Shown: positions 35,640 to 44,792, counted from the first letter of the stretch. The stretch: DNA of 64,000 nt from Methanomassiliicoccales archaeon PtaU1.Bin124 (GCA_002067865.1 MVRC01000013.1:124001-188000); one strand, 5' to 3'. Translations and numbers: made by a program. Notes: generated by a model not told the origin, from the sequence alone.

Positions 35640-36224
35640 ATGGATTCCATCCGACCGTTGGAAAGGGCGACCATCGATGCCGGACCGGCAGAGGAGATGA
35701 CGACGCGGCGCGTCGACTCCGACCTTGAAGGCAGAGTAGGCGAGATCAAGCGGGACGCAACTTGCGGTGTGGGCGAATATCACCTGGTCTCCGCCCCGGG
35801 CAAGCTGACCTGCATCGGGCTGGGCAGCTGTGTTGGCATCGCCATATACGACCTACGCCTGGGCATCGGCGGCATGGCCCATGCCATGCTCCCCAAGTAC
35901 GATGAGGGCCGGGACAAGAAGAACGCCTCGAAGTACGCGGACAGCTCCATCTTCATCATGGTCGACGAGCTCATTGAGCTCGGCTGCAGCAAGGTGTCCC
36001 TCCGCGCCAAGATGGCCGGGGGCGCGCAGATGTTCTCTTTCATCACGTCCGACAGCCTGAACATCGGGCAGCGCAACGCCGATGTGGCAAGGGAGACGCT
36101 CAAGAAGGAGCGCATCCCCTTGGTAGGCGAGCACTGCGGCGGCAGCAAGGGCAGGACCACCGTGTTCGACCCGTCCACCGCCCAGTACCGCGTGCAGATA
36201 GGGCCCGAGAGCTTCGAGATCTGA
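35640..36224 (+). CDS. cheD: Chemoreceptor glutamine deamidase CheD
   Basis: A 194-residue protein. The CheD core is clear: TCIGLGSCVGIAIYD with the catalytic cysteine, GGMAHAMLPK with the histidine, then SVKMAGGAQMF-like sequence (LRAKMAGGAQMF). It deamidates receptor glutamines and also stimulates CheC. An N-terminal extension of about 40 residues precedes the core. It forms an operon with cheC (4-base gap) and converges with msrA, leaving only two bases between stops. Confidence 0.94.
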   Translation: MDSIRPLERATIDAGPAEEMTTRRVDSDLEGRVGEIKRDATCGVGEYHLVSAPGKLTCIGLGSCVGIAIYDLRLGIGGMAHAMLPKYDEGRDKKNASKYADSSIFIMVDELIELGCSKVSLRAKMAGGAQMFSFITSDSLNIGQRNADVARETLKKERIPLVGEHCGGSKGRTTVFDPSTAQYRVQIGPESFEI

Positions 36225-36226
36225 GC

Positions 36227-36712
36227 TCAGATGTGGCATTGGGCGTTCTTGTTCTTCTCGAAGTACCTCTGGTGATAGTCCTCCGCCCTCCAGAACATGG
36301 TGGCGGGGACGATCTGCGTGGCAATGGCCCGGCGGAACCGCCCGCTCGTCTCCATCTCCTTCTTGGAGCGCTCTGCCTCGGCCCTCTGCTCCTCATCGTA
36401 ATAGAAGATGACCGAGCGGTACTGGCTTCCGACGTCGACCCCCTGGCGGTTCACCTGGGTCGGGTCATGCATGTTCCAGAACGCCTCCAGCAGCTGAGCG
36501 TACGACACCTCCGAAGGGTCGTAGGTGACCTCGGTGGTCTCGGCGTGGCCGGTCTTGCCGGTGCATACCATCTTGTACGTAGGGTTCTCGGTGGTCCCGC
36601 CCGTGTAACCCACCACCGCTTCCTTGACCCCGGCGACCCTGCGGAAAGCCGCCTCCACACCCCAAAAACATCCTGCGGCGAACGCTGCCTTCTTCAGTCC
36701 TTCCGATGCCAT
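36227..36712 (-). CDS. msrA: Peptide methionine sulfoxide reductase A
   Basis: A 161-residue repair enzyme that reduces methionine-S-sulfoxide in proteins. The catalytic cysteine is in AAFAAGCFWGVEAAF, and GYTGGTTENPTY, WNMHDPTQVNRQGVDVGSQYRS and the C-terminal YHQRYFEKN are all typical. ATG at 36712 fits the family N-terminus; the frame is open to 36760. A recycling cysteine is near the C-terminus (NAQCHI). It stands alone, convergent with cheD. Confidence 0.95.
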   Translation of the reverse strand: MASEGLKKAAFAAGCFWGVEAAFRRVAGVKEAVVGYTGGTTENPTYKMVCTGKTGHAETTEVTYDPSEVSYAQLLEAFWNMHDPTQVNRQGVDVGSQYRSVIFYYDEEQRAEAERSKKEMETSGRFRRAIATQIVPATMFWRAEDYHQRYFEKNKNAQCHI

Positions 36713-36867
36713 GCCTATCGAGAATAAAATTCCACCCTCTGTTATTTCAGGGTTTTCCATCTAGCGTGATCTCGTGGACAGCTGGTCCCGATGCATCGGA
36801 ACGGTGCCGGTGAAAGATTAATAATGGGGGAATGGCTAGGTAAGGACCGGACCAGGTAAGGCAGCAC

Positions 36868-37767
36868 ATGGATGATAACGGATACCGCATGTTCTTGGAG
36901 GACGGCAAGATCTACCCCGTACTGGACGTCGTCACCCTCGACGACCAGGACCTCATCGACCAGATCGAATCGATGGTGGAGAGGTTCGATGGCATATACC
37001 TATACGCCAACGTGGGAAAGAGCCTCCCGGGAAGGATGAAGGCCCTCTACAGTTCGGGGAAGAGGGGAAATTTCGCCTGTCCCCAGGCGGACGTGGAACC
37101 GCTCATGGACTTCATCGAGCTCGCCTCGGACAGCTCCATGTTCGCGGACAACATCGAGGGATATGTGTTCTCCAACGTCATTCCGCCGCTCTTCCGCTAT
37201 GAGTACGAGGTGCTGGATGATTACGGCAACTCCATCAGCCACGCCTGCTCCTGCAACGAATGCAAGGACTACCTGGGAGAATTGACGGAGCTTCTGGCCA
37301 AGGCCGAACTGGTGTTGGAGGAGCCGACCGAATATTCCGATCACTACGAGTTCGCGCAGCGCATCTGGCTATGGGCCAAGGCGCACGGGCTGGCAGAGAG
37401 GATGGACAGCGTGCAGGAGGCCAGGCTGGCGGCCTATGCCCCGCTCATGGACAAGCTGTCCTCGTTCGACGCGGCCACCTACCTATTGTTCCCCGAGACC
37501 GAATATCCGGACCTGGTGCTGCATGTGAACGGGTTCGGCATGAACGACCTGGCCGAGTATGGCATACACGACCGCTGGCTGGAATACTTCAGCGGCATGG
37601 TGACCGCCACAGGCTTCGGCATCGAGCCAGACGAGGACCACATCCTGGCCATGAACGTGAACGACGGCACCAAGCTGCTCCGCCTGAAATATCTGGAGCC
37701 GGGGCGGAGGGTGTTCATCGAGACCAAGCTCAGCCCGGAGGTGATGAAGCGTGTTCTCCAAGGCTAA
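36868..37767 (+). CDS. Protein of unknown function paired with AAA ATPase
   Basis: A 299-residue soluble protein. The middle has a small cysteine cluster (HACSCNECKDY, C-x-C-x2-C) that could bind zinc. Flanking segments are alpha-beta. I recognise no family. The ribosome site AGGTAAGG lies just upstream and TATA-like GATTAATAATG about 50 bases upstream. It ends four bases before, or 17 bases overlapping, the AAA ATPase gene depending on that gene's start, so the two are an operon. The ATPase may remodel or load this protein, but that is inference. Confidence 0.68.
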   Translation: MDDNGYRMFLEDGKIYPVLDVVTLDDQDLIDQIESMVERFDGIYLYANVGKSLPGRMKALYSSGKRGNFACPQADVEPLMDFIELASDSSMFADNIEGYVFSNVIPPLFRYEYEVLDDYGNSISHACSCNECKDYLGELTELLAKAELVLEEPTEYSDHYEFAQRIWLWAKAHGLAERMDSVQEARLAAYAPLMDKLSSFDAATYLLFPETEYPDLVLHVNGFGMNDLAEYGIHDRWLEYFSGMVTATGFGIEPDEDHILAMNVNDGTKLLRLKYLEPGRRVFIETKLSPEVMKRVLQG

Positions 37768-37771
37768 GCAG

Positions 37772-38665
37772 ATGAGGGTGAAGGTCTACCCCATCTTCCG
37801 CTCCGACGCCATTAACAAGAGGGCGCTGGAGCACTTCATCCTGGAGCATTTCCGCAGCGAGGACATAGGGGACTTCAAGCTGGGCGAGCTCATCTACGTG
37901 AAGGTGGAGAGGGTGGAGCCGGCGGAGGCCATCCACACCGACCGCCACACCATGCTGGAGGTCGTCGTGCAGGACGACGGCATGGACCTGGAGCGCTTTG
38001 TCTACCAAGGAAAGGACGAAGGCCTGGACGAGGAGCTGATATCATCCAACCTGGGCCGTTCCTACCTCCGTCTGTTCCGGGAGGGAAAGGAGCCCTGGAA
38101 GAAGATCCTGCTGACCGGCGAGCCCGGCACCGGGAAGACGTTCTTCGCGCACGAGCTGCTGCGCGCCGCGCAGGAGAGGGGGCTGAAGGTGTACGCCATC
38201 CCCGCCTCGATGTTCGTGGGGGAGTTCGTGGGCGATACCATCCGCGTGGTGAACGCCGTCAAGAAGGGCATCGGGAAGGACTGTATGCTCTTCATCGATG
38301 ACTGCGACCTGCTGCTCCACACCCGCAACGACATGAAGTCGTACGGGGCATTGCTGGAATCGGTGGTGGCGTTCCTCAACTTCATCGACGAGTTCGAAGG
38401 GCACATGGTGGCCGCCTCGAACGACCGGGAGATCGACCCGGCCATCGAGAACCGCATGTTCGGCATACGGTTCGACCTGCCCCGCCACGACATGCTGATG
38501 CGCTACATGGCCAAGACCGATCCGCACGTCACGCCGAGGGAGGCGATCGCGCTGATGGAGAGGCGGGCCTCATATAGGGATGCGCAGAAGTACCTGGTGC
38601 TGAAGGCCGCCGGACTGGACAAAGAGGCAGGCCAGGGGCATCGTCACGATCCCCTGTACCGCTGA
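37772..38665 (+). CDS. AAA-family ATPase
   Basis: A 297-residue ATPase. After an N-terminal domain of about 100 residues, Walker A is at 116-123 (GEPGTGKT), Walker B is in CMLFIDDCDLL, sensor 1 is in HMVAASNDREID and the arginine finger region in ENRMFGIRFDLP. This resembles single-ring AAA proteins such as those related to proteasomal or Cdc48 ATPases, but shorter. A GTG at 37751, overlapping the upstream gene, is also possible as start. It is the second gene of a two-gene operon and ends exactly at the convergent dehydrogenase gene. Confidence 0.78.
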   Translation: MRVKVYPIFRSDAINKRALEHFILEHFRSEDIGDFKLGELIYVKVERVEPAEAIHTDRHTMLEVVVQDDGMDLERFVYQGKDEGLDEELISSNLGRSYLRLFREGKEPWKKILLTGEPGTGKTFFAHELLRAAQERGLKVYAIPASMFVGEFVGDTIRVVNAVKKGIGKDCMLFIDDCDLLLHTRNDMKSYGALLESVVAFLNFIDEFEGHMVAASNDREIDPAIENRMFGIRFDLPRHDMLMRYMAKTDPHVTPREAIALMERRASYRDAQKYLVLKAAGLDKEAGQGHRHDPLYR

Positions 38666-39655
38666 TCAAAGACGCCTGGCGACCGCCGAGGCCATCTCGT
38701 TCGTGCTTAGCGAACCGCCGGCGTCTCGAGTCATGGCGCCGTCCAGCCACGCCCGCTCCACCGCCTGCTCCAGCCTTCTGGCCTCGGTGTCCATCTTCAG
38801 GAACCGGAGCATCATCACCGCCGTGAGGAGAGTGGCGGTGGGGTTGGCGATGCCCCTCCCGGCGATGTCCGGGGCGGAGCCGTGGGTCGGTTCGAACAAT
38901 GCCCATTTGTCGCCATAGTTGCCCGACGGCGCAAAGCCCAATCCGCCCACCAGGGCGGCCGCCTCGTCCGACAGGATGTCGCCATAGAGGTTCAGGGTGA
39001 CCCAGCACGCCTGTTCCCTCGGCTTGGTGATCATGGCTGCCGCGGCGGCGTCGACCAGCAGTTCCTTGGCCTGCAGCCCGGTCCCCTCCATCTCCTCGAA
39101 GAAGACCTTGCGGAAGAGGCCGTCCGACCTTCTCAACGCGTTGGACTTGTGCACGCAGGTGACCTCGCCCAGGCCTTCCCTCTTGGCCAGGTCCGCTGCA
39201 TACTTCACCAGCCTGCGGCACACATGCTCGGAGACCTTCCGTTCCAGTATGACCGCGTCGCCCTCCTCCCTTTCTTTGCCGGTGTACATCCCTTCGGTGT
39301 TCTCCCGGACGATGGTGAGGTTGAGGTCGACCAGGCCGACGTCCTTGCGCAGCCGCCTGACCGGCCGTACGTTGGCATAGAGGTCGAAATTCTTCCTGAG
39401 GAAAAGGATCGGTGATCTGTAGGTCGGGTCATAGGAGGGAGGGGAGGTGATGGCGCCGAAGAGGCAGCAATCGCTTCCCTTGAGCGTGTCCAGCGTGACA
39501 TCTGGCAGATATGAGCCGGTCCGTCTGAAGCAATCCTGGCCCATCTCGGCCGGGATCAGTTCCAATGGCAGCTCCATCGCTTCCAGCACTCTGACCGTGG
39601 CCGAAACGACCTCCGGTCCGATGCCGTCCCCCACGATGACCGCGACCTTCTTCAT
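38666..39655 (-). CDS. 3-isopropylmalate dehydrogenase-type decarboxylating dehydrogenase (LeuB/AksF)
   Basis: A 329-residue NAD-dependent beta-decarboxylating dehydrogenase. It has GDGIGPEVV at the N-terminus, the substrate loop LRKNFDLYANVRPVR, the VRENTEGMYTG signature, the LYGDILSDEAAALVGGLG segment and FEPTHGSAPDIAGRG. Homologues oxidise isopropylmalate (leucine) or homoisocitrate and longer analogues (coenzyme B in methanogens). The two cannot be separated from sequence reading alone. Its ATG overlaps the stop of the deoxyhypusine synthase gene (ATGA), so they are co-transcribed. Confidence 0.88.
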   Translation of the reverse strand: MKKVAVIVGDGIGPEVVSATVRVLEAMELPLELIPAEMGQDCFRRTGSYLPDVTLDTLKGSDCCLFGAITSPPSYDPTYRSPILFLRKNFDLYANVRPVRRLRKDVGLVDLNLTIVRENTEGMYTGKEREEGDAVILERKVSEHVCRRLVKYAADLAKREGLGEVTCVHKSNALRRSDGLFRKVFFEEMEGTGLQAKELLVDAAAAAMITKPREQACWVTLNLYGDILSDEAAALVGGLGFAPSGNYGDKWALFEPTHGSAPDIAGRGIANPTATLLTAVMMLRFLKMDTEARRLEQAVERAWLDGAMTRDAGGSLSTNEMASAVARRL

Positions 39656-40584
39656 CCCAGCCGCTCCACCAGGGCAGCCACTGCCAGAGGCAGGGTGATG
39701 GTCGCGTCGCCCTCGACATTCACTTGCCAGGCCTCCTCGCGTACCTTGCCCCAGGAGATCGCCTCGCGGACCTGCGCCCCGGACAATGAACCGTCCCACT
39801 CCGGTGCTGTGGTCATGTAGATCGCATAGTCCAGACCGCCGCGGAACTGGTTCCACCAGATGACGTGATGCTTGGAGATGCCCCCGCCGATGATGACCGC
39901 CCCGCTCTCCGGAGCGTGGAATATGATATCGCTCAGGTCCTGCTCGTCCTGGAACATGTTGATGTGCAGCTTGCGGTGGGTCTGCCAGTACATCCAGATC
40001 TGGCTACCGAAGGAGCCGTCGGTGATGCCCGGCACGAAGATGGGGATCTTGTTCTTGTGGGCCCAGTAGAGCAGCGAGTCCTCGTTGTCCAGCCTGGCCC
40101 CGACCGCGTCGATGATCTCCCTGGTGGAAATGGACGTCTTCCCTTCCAGTATCTCCTCGAACATGGGGAGAAGCCTCTCTTCCAAGATCAGGCCATATGA
40201 TTCGTCAGGGACCAACACGTTCCCAAGGCGGTTGATGCTCTGGGTCCTCAGCTCGGCGTCGTCCATCAGGAAGTCGCCATGATAGTAATCCTTCCAGGTC
40301 CTGGCCAGGTCGTGGTCCAGCGTGCCGCAGGTGGTGATCACCACATCGACCAGCTTGCGTTTCACCATCTCCACGATGACCCCCCTGGTGCCGGTGGCCA
40401 TGAGGCAGGCCGGGAAGGAAAGGAACTTAACACAGCCTTCCGAACGGACCATCTTCTCCATGATGTCCACCGCATCGCCGACCTTCCTTCCGGTGAATCC
40501 GCCGGAGTCCTTCATCTGACGGACCAGTTGGTCCACGCTCATTCCAGCCGAGACGGAGATGTCCTTGACCTTCCTGCCTTCCAT
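39652..40584 (-). CDS. dys: Deoxyhypusine synthase
   Basis: A 310-residue enzyme that transfers a butylamine group from spermidine to a lysine of the archaeal factor aIF5A, using NAD. Recognised parts are the DLARTW segment, GALVPDESYGLILEE-like region (VLVPDESYGLILEE), IFVPGITDGSFGSQIWMY and the active-site region EWDGSLSGAQVREAISWGK with the catalytic lysine. The start at 40584 (MEGRKVKDISV) fits the family; the frame runs further upstream to 40767. It is translationally coupled to the dehydrogenase gene. It is an essential archaeal/eukaryotic function. Confidence 0.93.
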   Translation of the reverse strand: MEGRKVKDISVSAGMSVDQLVRQMKDSGGFTGRKVGDAVDIMEKMVRSEGCVKFLSFPACLMATGTRGVIVEMVKRKLVDVVITTCGTLDHDLARTWKDYYHGDFLMDDAELRTQSINRLGNVLVPDESYGLILEERLLPMFEEILEGKTSISTREIIDAVGARLDNEDSLLYWAHKNKIPIFVPGITDGSFGSQIWMYWQTHRKLHINMFQDEQDLSDIIFHAPESGAVIIGGGISKHHVIWWNQFRGGLDYAIYMTTAPEWDGSLSGAQVREAISWGKVREEAWQVNVEGDATITLPLAVAALVERLG

Positions 40585-40717
40585 CGTCTTACCGATGTCA
40601 TCGAAGGCCTGACAGTAGAAAAATGTTTTGGACGTATCGAATGGGTACGATGAGGTGTCTGGCTCGGTTGTTTCGCTCGTTGAACAGGTAACATTGGGGT
40701 CGGTGCCTTGGTCCCCC

Positions 40718-41308
40718 TCAGAAGTCGATGAGCTTCTTCGCTTCCCAATCGGCCATGATGGAATCAAGCTGGCGACGGGAGCTCTCCTCGCTGCCCGAGT
40801 TATCTAGGACCTTCCAGTCATCGTTCGTCAGCGCCAGCACCTTCCGCCTGTACTTGCGCAGGTTGTCGGCGTCCTCGAACATCTCGTGGGCGTCCTGCCG
40901 CGAGGACAATCTGGACATGGCCACCTCGGGGTCGATGTCGACCAGCAGCATGGCCTTCGGGACAGGCAGCATCTTGCAGAAGAAATCGTAACCTGCATGC
41001 ATGAGCGATTCCGGCAGGTAGGCGGTGCCCATGAGGTATCTCACGAAGATGAGCGTCTTGTCCTCCTTCCGGTCCTTCCTGATCCTGCCGACGGACATCA
41101 GCACGTCGATGATGTAGAAGACCGCGGCCACGGTGTGCATGGCCTTCCCTTCCGACTGCAGCGCCTTGCGGCTGATCCTGCCGTACCATCTCTCGGAGGG
41201 ATGATGGACCACCTCGACCTTCCCCATCCCTTCATACCTGTCGGCTATCCAGTGGGCGATGGTGCTCTTCCCCGAGCCATCGATGCCGTCGACCACGATC
41301 CAGCGCAT
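40718..41308 (-). CDS. Thymidylate kinase-like nucleotide kinase
   Basis: A 196-residue P-loop kinase with Walker A GIDGSGKST at residues 7-15, a DR-like RY motif in FVRYLMGTAY, and a lid region RLSSRQDAHEMFED. This pattern matches thymidylate kinases, which phosphorylate dTMP, although divergence leaves the exact nucleotide uncertain. ATG at 41308 has GGAGG five bases upstream and lies one base after the stop of the upstream membrane kinase-like gene, forming an operon. Confidence 0.75.
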   Translation of the reverse strand: MRWIVVDGIDGSGKSTIAHWIADRYEGMGKVEVVHHPSERWYGRISRKALQSEGKAMHTVAAVFYIIDVLMSVGRIRKDRKEDKTLIFVRYLMGTAYLPESLMHAGYDFFCKMLPVPKAMLLVDIDPEVAMSRLSSRQDAHEMFEDADNLRKYRRKVLALTNDDWKVLDNSGSEESSRRQLDSIMADWEAKKLIDF

Positions 41309-41309
41309 C

Positions 41310-42044
41310 TCATCCTCCGACGCCAAGTACCCAGAGGATGGCCACGGTGCTCAGGGGGATGACCAGGTTATCATATTCGCCCGGGGTGTAGAGCTCGACG
41401 ACCGCGACGTACGCGGCGACGAACAATGACACGGGCAGCACCCATATCACCGCCAGATGGTGCGTTCCATAGATGCCAGAAGTAAAAAGGAGATCATAGT
41501 AGAAGAAGACGAAGATGCTCGCGGCCAGGGCGAAGGTGAAGACGGCCATCGTTCCTTCCAGCGTCTTACCGTGGTGTATCTTCCTCTTCCCATATCGCTT
41601 GCCGATGAGACCTCCCATGCCGTCGCCGTAGGCCATGCAGACGATGCCGATGGAGGCGAGCATGAGGTTGTCGAAGGCGAAGAATGCCAGCAGGGCCCAG
41701 GAGATGGCGTAGTAGACGAGCCCCAGCTTGTGCCCGTTGATCGATGCCTGGGCCAGGAACGACCGCCGCACCTCCGCGTCCAGTTTGCTCTGCGGTTCAT
41801 CCTTCCTGGTGGCCTCGCGGGTCAGCATGAAGAGCACGGGAATGAACGGCACCGCGGTCAGAAGGGACATCACCCAGTTCGATTGGAAGACCCACCACCA
41901 GATGACGATGTTGCCGATCATGATGTGGATGAACTTGCGATGCATGTTGTACTTCTTGAGCAGCTCCCACTTGCTCGCGACGAACACCATGACGATGACA
42001 TAGGTATAGGTGATAAGCAGACCGAGAACGTCACCGTCGACCAA
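41310..42044 (-). CDS. CTP-dependent polyprenol/phytol kinase-like membrane protein
   Basis: A 244-residue membrane protein with about seven helices and the family signature HRKFIHIMIGNIVIWWW near the start, IGIVCMAYGDGMGGLIGKRYG in the middle and KIHHGKTLEGTMAVF. This matches the dolichol kinase/phytol kinase/CDP-diglyceride-synthase-like group that uses CTP to phosphorylate lipid alcohols, here probably archaeal isoprenoid alcohols or diglycerides. Start TTG 42044 is supported by GAGAGG eight bases upstream and by TATA TTTTTTATAT (about 42067-42078). An in-frame GTG at 42128 overlaps that promoter. Confidence 0.75.
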   Translation of the reverse strand: MVDGDVLGLLITYTYVIVMVFVASKWELLKKYNMHRKFIHIMIGNIVIWWWVFQSNWVMSLLTAVPFIPVLFMLTREATRKDEPQSKLDAEVRRSFLAQASINGHKLGLVYYAISWALLAFFAFDNLMLASIGIVCMAYGDGMGGLIGKRYGKRKIHHGKTLEGTMAVFTFALAASIFVFFYYDLLFTSGIYGTHHLAVIWVLPVSLFVAAYVAVVELYTPGEYDNLVIPLSTVAILWVLGVGG

Positions 42045-42237
42045 GGATATCGCCTCTCGAAAGGAATAATGATATAAAAAACTCCCCAGCAGGGGGTGAT
42101 AACCGTCCCGAACGCTTCTTATAATCACTTTATCAATAATGGAAAAACGACCAGACCCAGTCGTTTTTATTGAAATGAGATAACCAGTCGCAATCTTTTA
42201 TATATGGTCATTCTCAATCAAAGTGACAAGTGCTGGA

Positions 42238-42921
42238 ATGAATGATAAGGACCTGCGCCTGATGGCTTATCTCAAGGAATCCATCGGAGAACCAGCTAAG
42301 CCTGGGCCGATATTGCTTGACGTCAAGTCCACACAGTTCGTCCGTATCAACCTGCTACTTTTGAAGGCACTTTCTCCGGAGAATGGGATGCCAGGCATCT
42401 TCATCGCCATCGACCGTCCGCACCAGTACATGGTACATCTGCTGACGATGCACCAGATCAATTCCACCGGACTGGTATTCCTCGACGCCATCAGTCGATT
42501 TTCCGCGGACACGAAGACGGCCTCGGCCAAGGTGGGGTTCGTTCATGGGCCTTCGCACGTGGATGAGCTTCCCAACGCCATCAGGGAATGGTCCACCAAC
42601 GCCAACGGCAATTCGCTGGACATGCAGAGCCTGCGTTTCGCCATGATCGACAACCTGGCAGCACTTCTGACGTACAACAGCTATTCCAGCGTCGAGCTCT
42701 TCCTGCGCAACTTCGTGGGGGTCCTCTCCACCACCAAACTGGTGATCCCGTTCGTGGTCGACAAGGAGAGGAACTGCGTGCTCTACGAGATGGTGCGCTC
42801 CCTCTGTGAGAACGAGATAAGTGTGAACGAGAACGCCATTGCTGGAATGGGCGGCCAGATGCCGCCGCAAAGGCCACAGATGCCCCAGCAGAGGCCCAAT
42901 CAGATAACCCAGTTCAGATGA
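42238..42921 (+). CDS. P-loop-less RecA/KaiC-like protein
   Basis: A 227-residue protein that looks like a KaiC/RecA fold without Walker A. Its strand-helix pattern includes GIFIAIDRPHQYMVHLL, and a Walker-B-like FAMIDNLAALLTYNSYSS is present. The last 25 residues are rich in proline and glutamine. It overlaps the start of the real KaiC-like ATPase gene by four bases, so the two probably form a complex, active and inactive. A GTG 15 bases upstream (42223) is an alternative start nearer the TATA (42195-42206). Confidence 0.62.
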   Translation: MNDKDLRLMAYLKESIGEPAKPGPILLDVKSTQFVRINLLLLKALSPENGMPGIFIAIDRPHQYMVHLLTMHQINSTGLVFLDAISRFSADTKTASAKVGFVHGPSHVDELPNAIREWSTNANGNSLDMQSLRFAMIDNLAALLTYNSYSSVELFLRNFVGVLSTTKLVIPFVVDKERNCVLYEMVRSLCENEISVNENAIAGMGGQMPPQRPQMPQQRPNQITQFR

Positions 42922-43646
42922 GTGTGAAACAAGACATGATAGCCAACGATGCCTGCGCGAGAAAGAAGCCGGATATGGTAAGGCTGACGACCGGGATCCC
43001 GGGCCTGGATGAGATGATTGAAGGCGGGTTCCCATTCCCGTCAGTGATACTGTTGGCCGGCAGCGCCGGCACTGGCAAGACAACGTTCGCCATGAGGTAC
43101 CTCTGTGAAGGGGCGAAGCAGGGCGAGCAGGGACTGTATTTCACAACCCTGTCCGAGCCGACCCAGTGGATGTTGCGCTACGCCACTCAGTTCGACTTCA
43201 TGGACCCAGCCTACTTCAACGACCAGATCGTCTACTGCGACCTGGGCGACAAGCTGCGCGAAATGAACGAGAACGAGCTGCTGAACATGATGGAGGAGAA
43301 GATCGCCGAGGTCATGCCCCAGCGCATCGTAATCGACCCCATCACCGTCATCGGCAATTTCATGAAGGGCGACTACCGCCAGTTCCTCTTCGACCTCACT
43401 AACAGACTGAAGAACTGGAACGCCACCACGCTCATGACCGGCGAGGTGAAGCCGGGCGAGATCTATCCGCCGGAGGTCGCTTATGCCGCAGACGGCATCG
43501 TGCTTCTGATCCTATCGGAAGAGATGGGCGCGAGGCGCAAGTACCTCGAGGTGCTGAAGATGCGCGGCACGAACCACCAGACCGGCAAGCAGTCCATCGA
43601 CATATCCCGTCAGGACGGCATCGTCGTGCTGAAGGCCCGCTTCTGA
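42918..43646 (+). CDS. KaiC/RAD55-family ATPase
   Basis: A 242-residue RecA-like ATPase. It has the KaiC entry motif TTGIPGLDEMIEGGFPFPS, Walker A GSAGTGKTT (48-56) and Walker B RIVIDPITVIG. Such single-domain proteins are numerous in archaea and act in signalling or DNA repair; archaeal relatives include ArlH. The ATGA overlap with the upstream P-loop-less relative suggests a dedicated pair. No archaellum gene is near. Confidence 0.88.
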   Translation: MSVKQDMIANDACARKKPDMVRLTTGIPGLDEMIEGGFPFPSVILLAGSAGTGKTTFAMRYLCEGAKQGEQGLYFTTLSEPTQWMLRYATQFDFMDPAYFNDQIVYCDLGDKLREMNENELLNMMEEKIAEVMPQRIVIDPITVIGNFMKGDYRQFLFDLTNRLKNWNATTLMTGEVKPGEIYPPEVAYAADGIVLLILSEEMGARRKYLEVLKMRGTNHQTGKQSIDISRQDGIVVLKARF

Positions 43647-43751
43647 GAAGCACAAATCCTTTTCCATCCCTTCATTTTTACACCGTTGGCCATGTGCCGG
43701 TCCATGTCACATGATAAACATTAAAAACCTGTAACGTGCAATCTGGACCGA

Positions 43752-44789
43752 ATGGAGCCATTCCTTTTTCTCATCGCCATCCTATCCCTGGTGCTGGCGC
43801 TCGTCTTCGCCTTCACCAATGGTTTCCATGATGCCAGCTCGACCGTCGCCACGATGATAGCATGCGGCGCGGCCACTCCAGAGAGCGCCGTCATCCTCTC
43901 GGCCGCATGGGGGTTTGCTGGAGCGATGCTTGGGGGAACGGCCGTGGCGCTCACCATGCTCAGCCTCCTAACGGTGCCTCTGGGCGTGGAGCTGGTCTAC
44001 ATCATGTTCGCATCGGTCGCATCGGCCTCGGCCTGGAACCTGGTCACCTGGAGGTTCGGCATCCCCTCCTCTTCGACCCATGCGCTGGTGGGCGGCCTGA
44101 TCGGAGGGGCGATCGCAGCGTCCGGGCTGTCGGACGTGAACTGGGGCCTGAGCGAGCTGCTGGAACACGGTCAGATGGTCGGCATAACCAAGGTGGTCAT
44201 CTTCCTCTTCCTCTCGGTGCTCATCGGCTTCGTGCTTGGATACATCACCTTGAAGCTGTCCAAGTTCCTGCTGCGCAACGCGCACAAGACCGCCAACAGG
44301 AACATCAAGCGGTCCCAGTTCCTCCTATCGGGTCTGTTGTCGTTCAGTCACGGCGCCAACGACGCCCAGAAGGTCATGGGGGTCATGGTGCTGGTGATCG
44401 CTTCGGTGGGCTGGTCCTCGGAAACGACCATCCCTCTCTGGATCATGCTGGCCTCGGCCATCGCCATGACCATCGGGACGCTCGGCGGGGGATGGAAGAT
44501 AATCAAGACGCTGGCACAGAGGATATTCCGCATCAAGCCGATACACAGCTTCGATTCGCTGGTCAGCTCCACCGCAGCGGTCCTGGGGTCGACGTTCATC
44601 GGCGCGCCGGTCTCATCGACGCATGTGGTGGCATCGAGCATCATGGGGGTCGGGGCCGGTGAGAACGCTAAGATGGTGCAGTGGTCCATGGGGAAGGAGA
44701 TGGTCTACTCATGGCTGCTGACGATACCGGTCGCAGCAATTATTTCCGGGCTCATCTATCTGATCGTCAATGGGTTAGCAAGCATCTGA
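43752..44789 (+). CDS. pit: Inorganic phosphate transporter, PiT family
   Basis: A 345-residue permease with about ten helices. Both halves carry the PiT signature: FAFTNGFHDASSTVATMIA near the start and LSFSHGANDAQKVMGVMVL in the second half, and both halves have the P-S/SSTHA/V motif (GIPSSSTHALVGG, GAPVSSTHVVASS). It imports phosphate with a cation, usually sodium or proton. It is followed four bases later by a PhoU-like gene, a common pairing that controls the permease. Confidence 0.94.
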   Translation: MEPFLFLIAILSLVLALVFAFTNGFHDASSTVATMIACGAATPESAVILSAAWGFAGAMLGGTAVALTMLSLLTVPLGVELVYIMFASVASASAWNLVTWRFGIPSSSTHALVGGLIGGAIAASGLSDVNWGLSELLEHGQMVGITKVVIFLFLSVLIGFVLGYITLKLSKFLLRNAHKTANRNIKRSQFLLSGLLSFSHGANDAQKVMGVMVLVIASVGWSSETTIPLWIMLASAIAMTIGTLGGGWKIIKTLAQRIFRIKPIHSFDSLVSSTAAVLGSTFIGAPVSSTHVVASSIMGVGAGENAKMVQWSMGKEMVYSWLLTIPVAAIISGLIYLIVNGLASI

Positions 44790-44792
44790 GGG

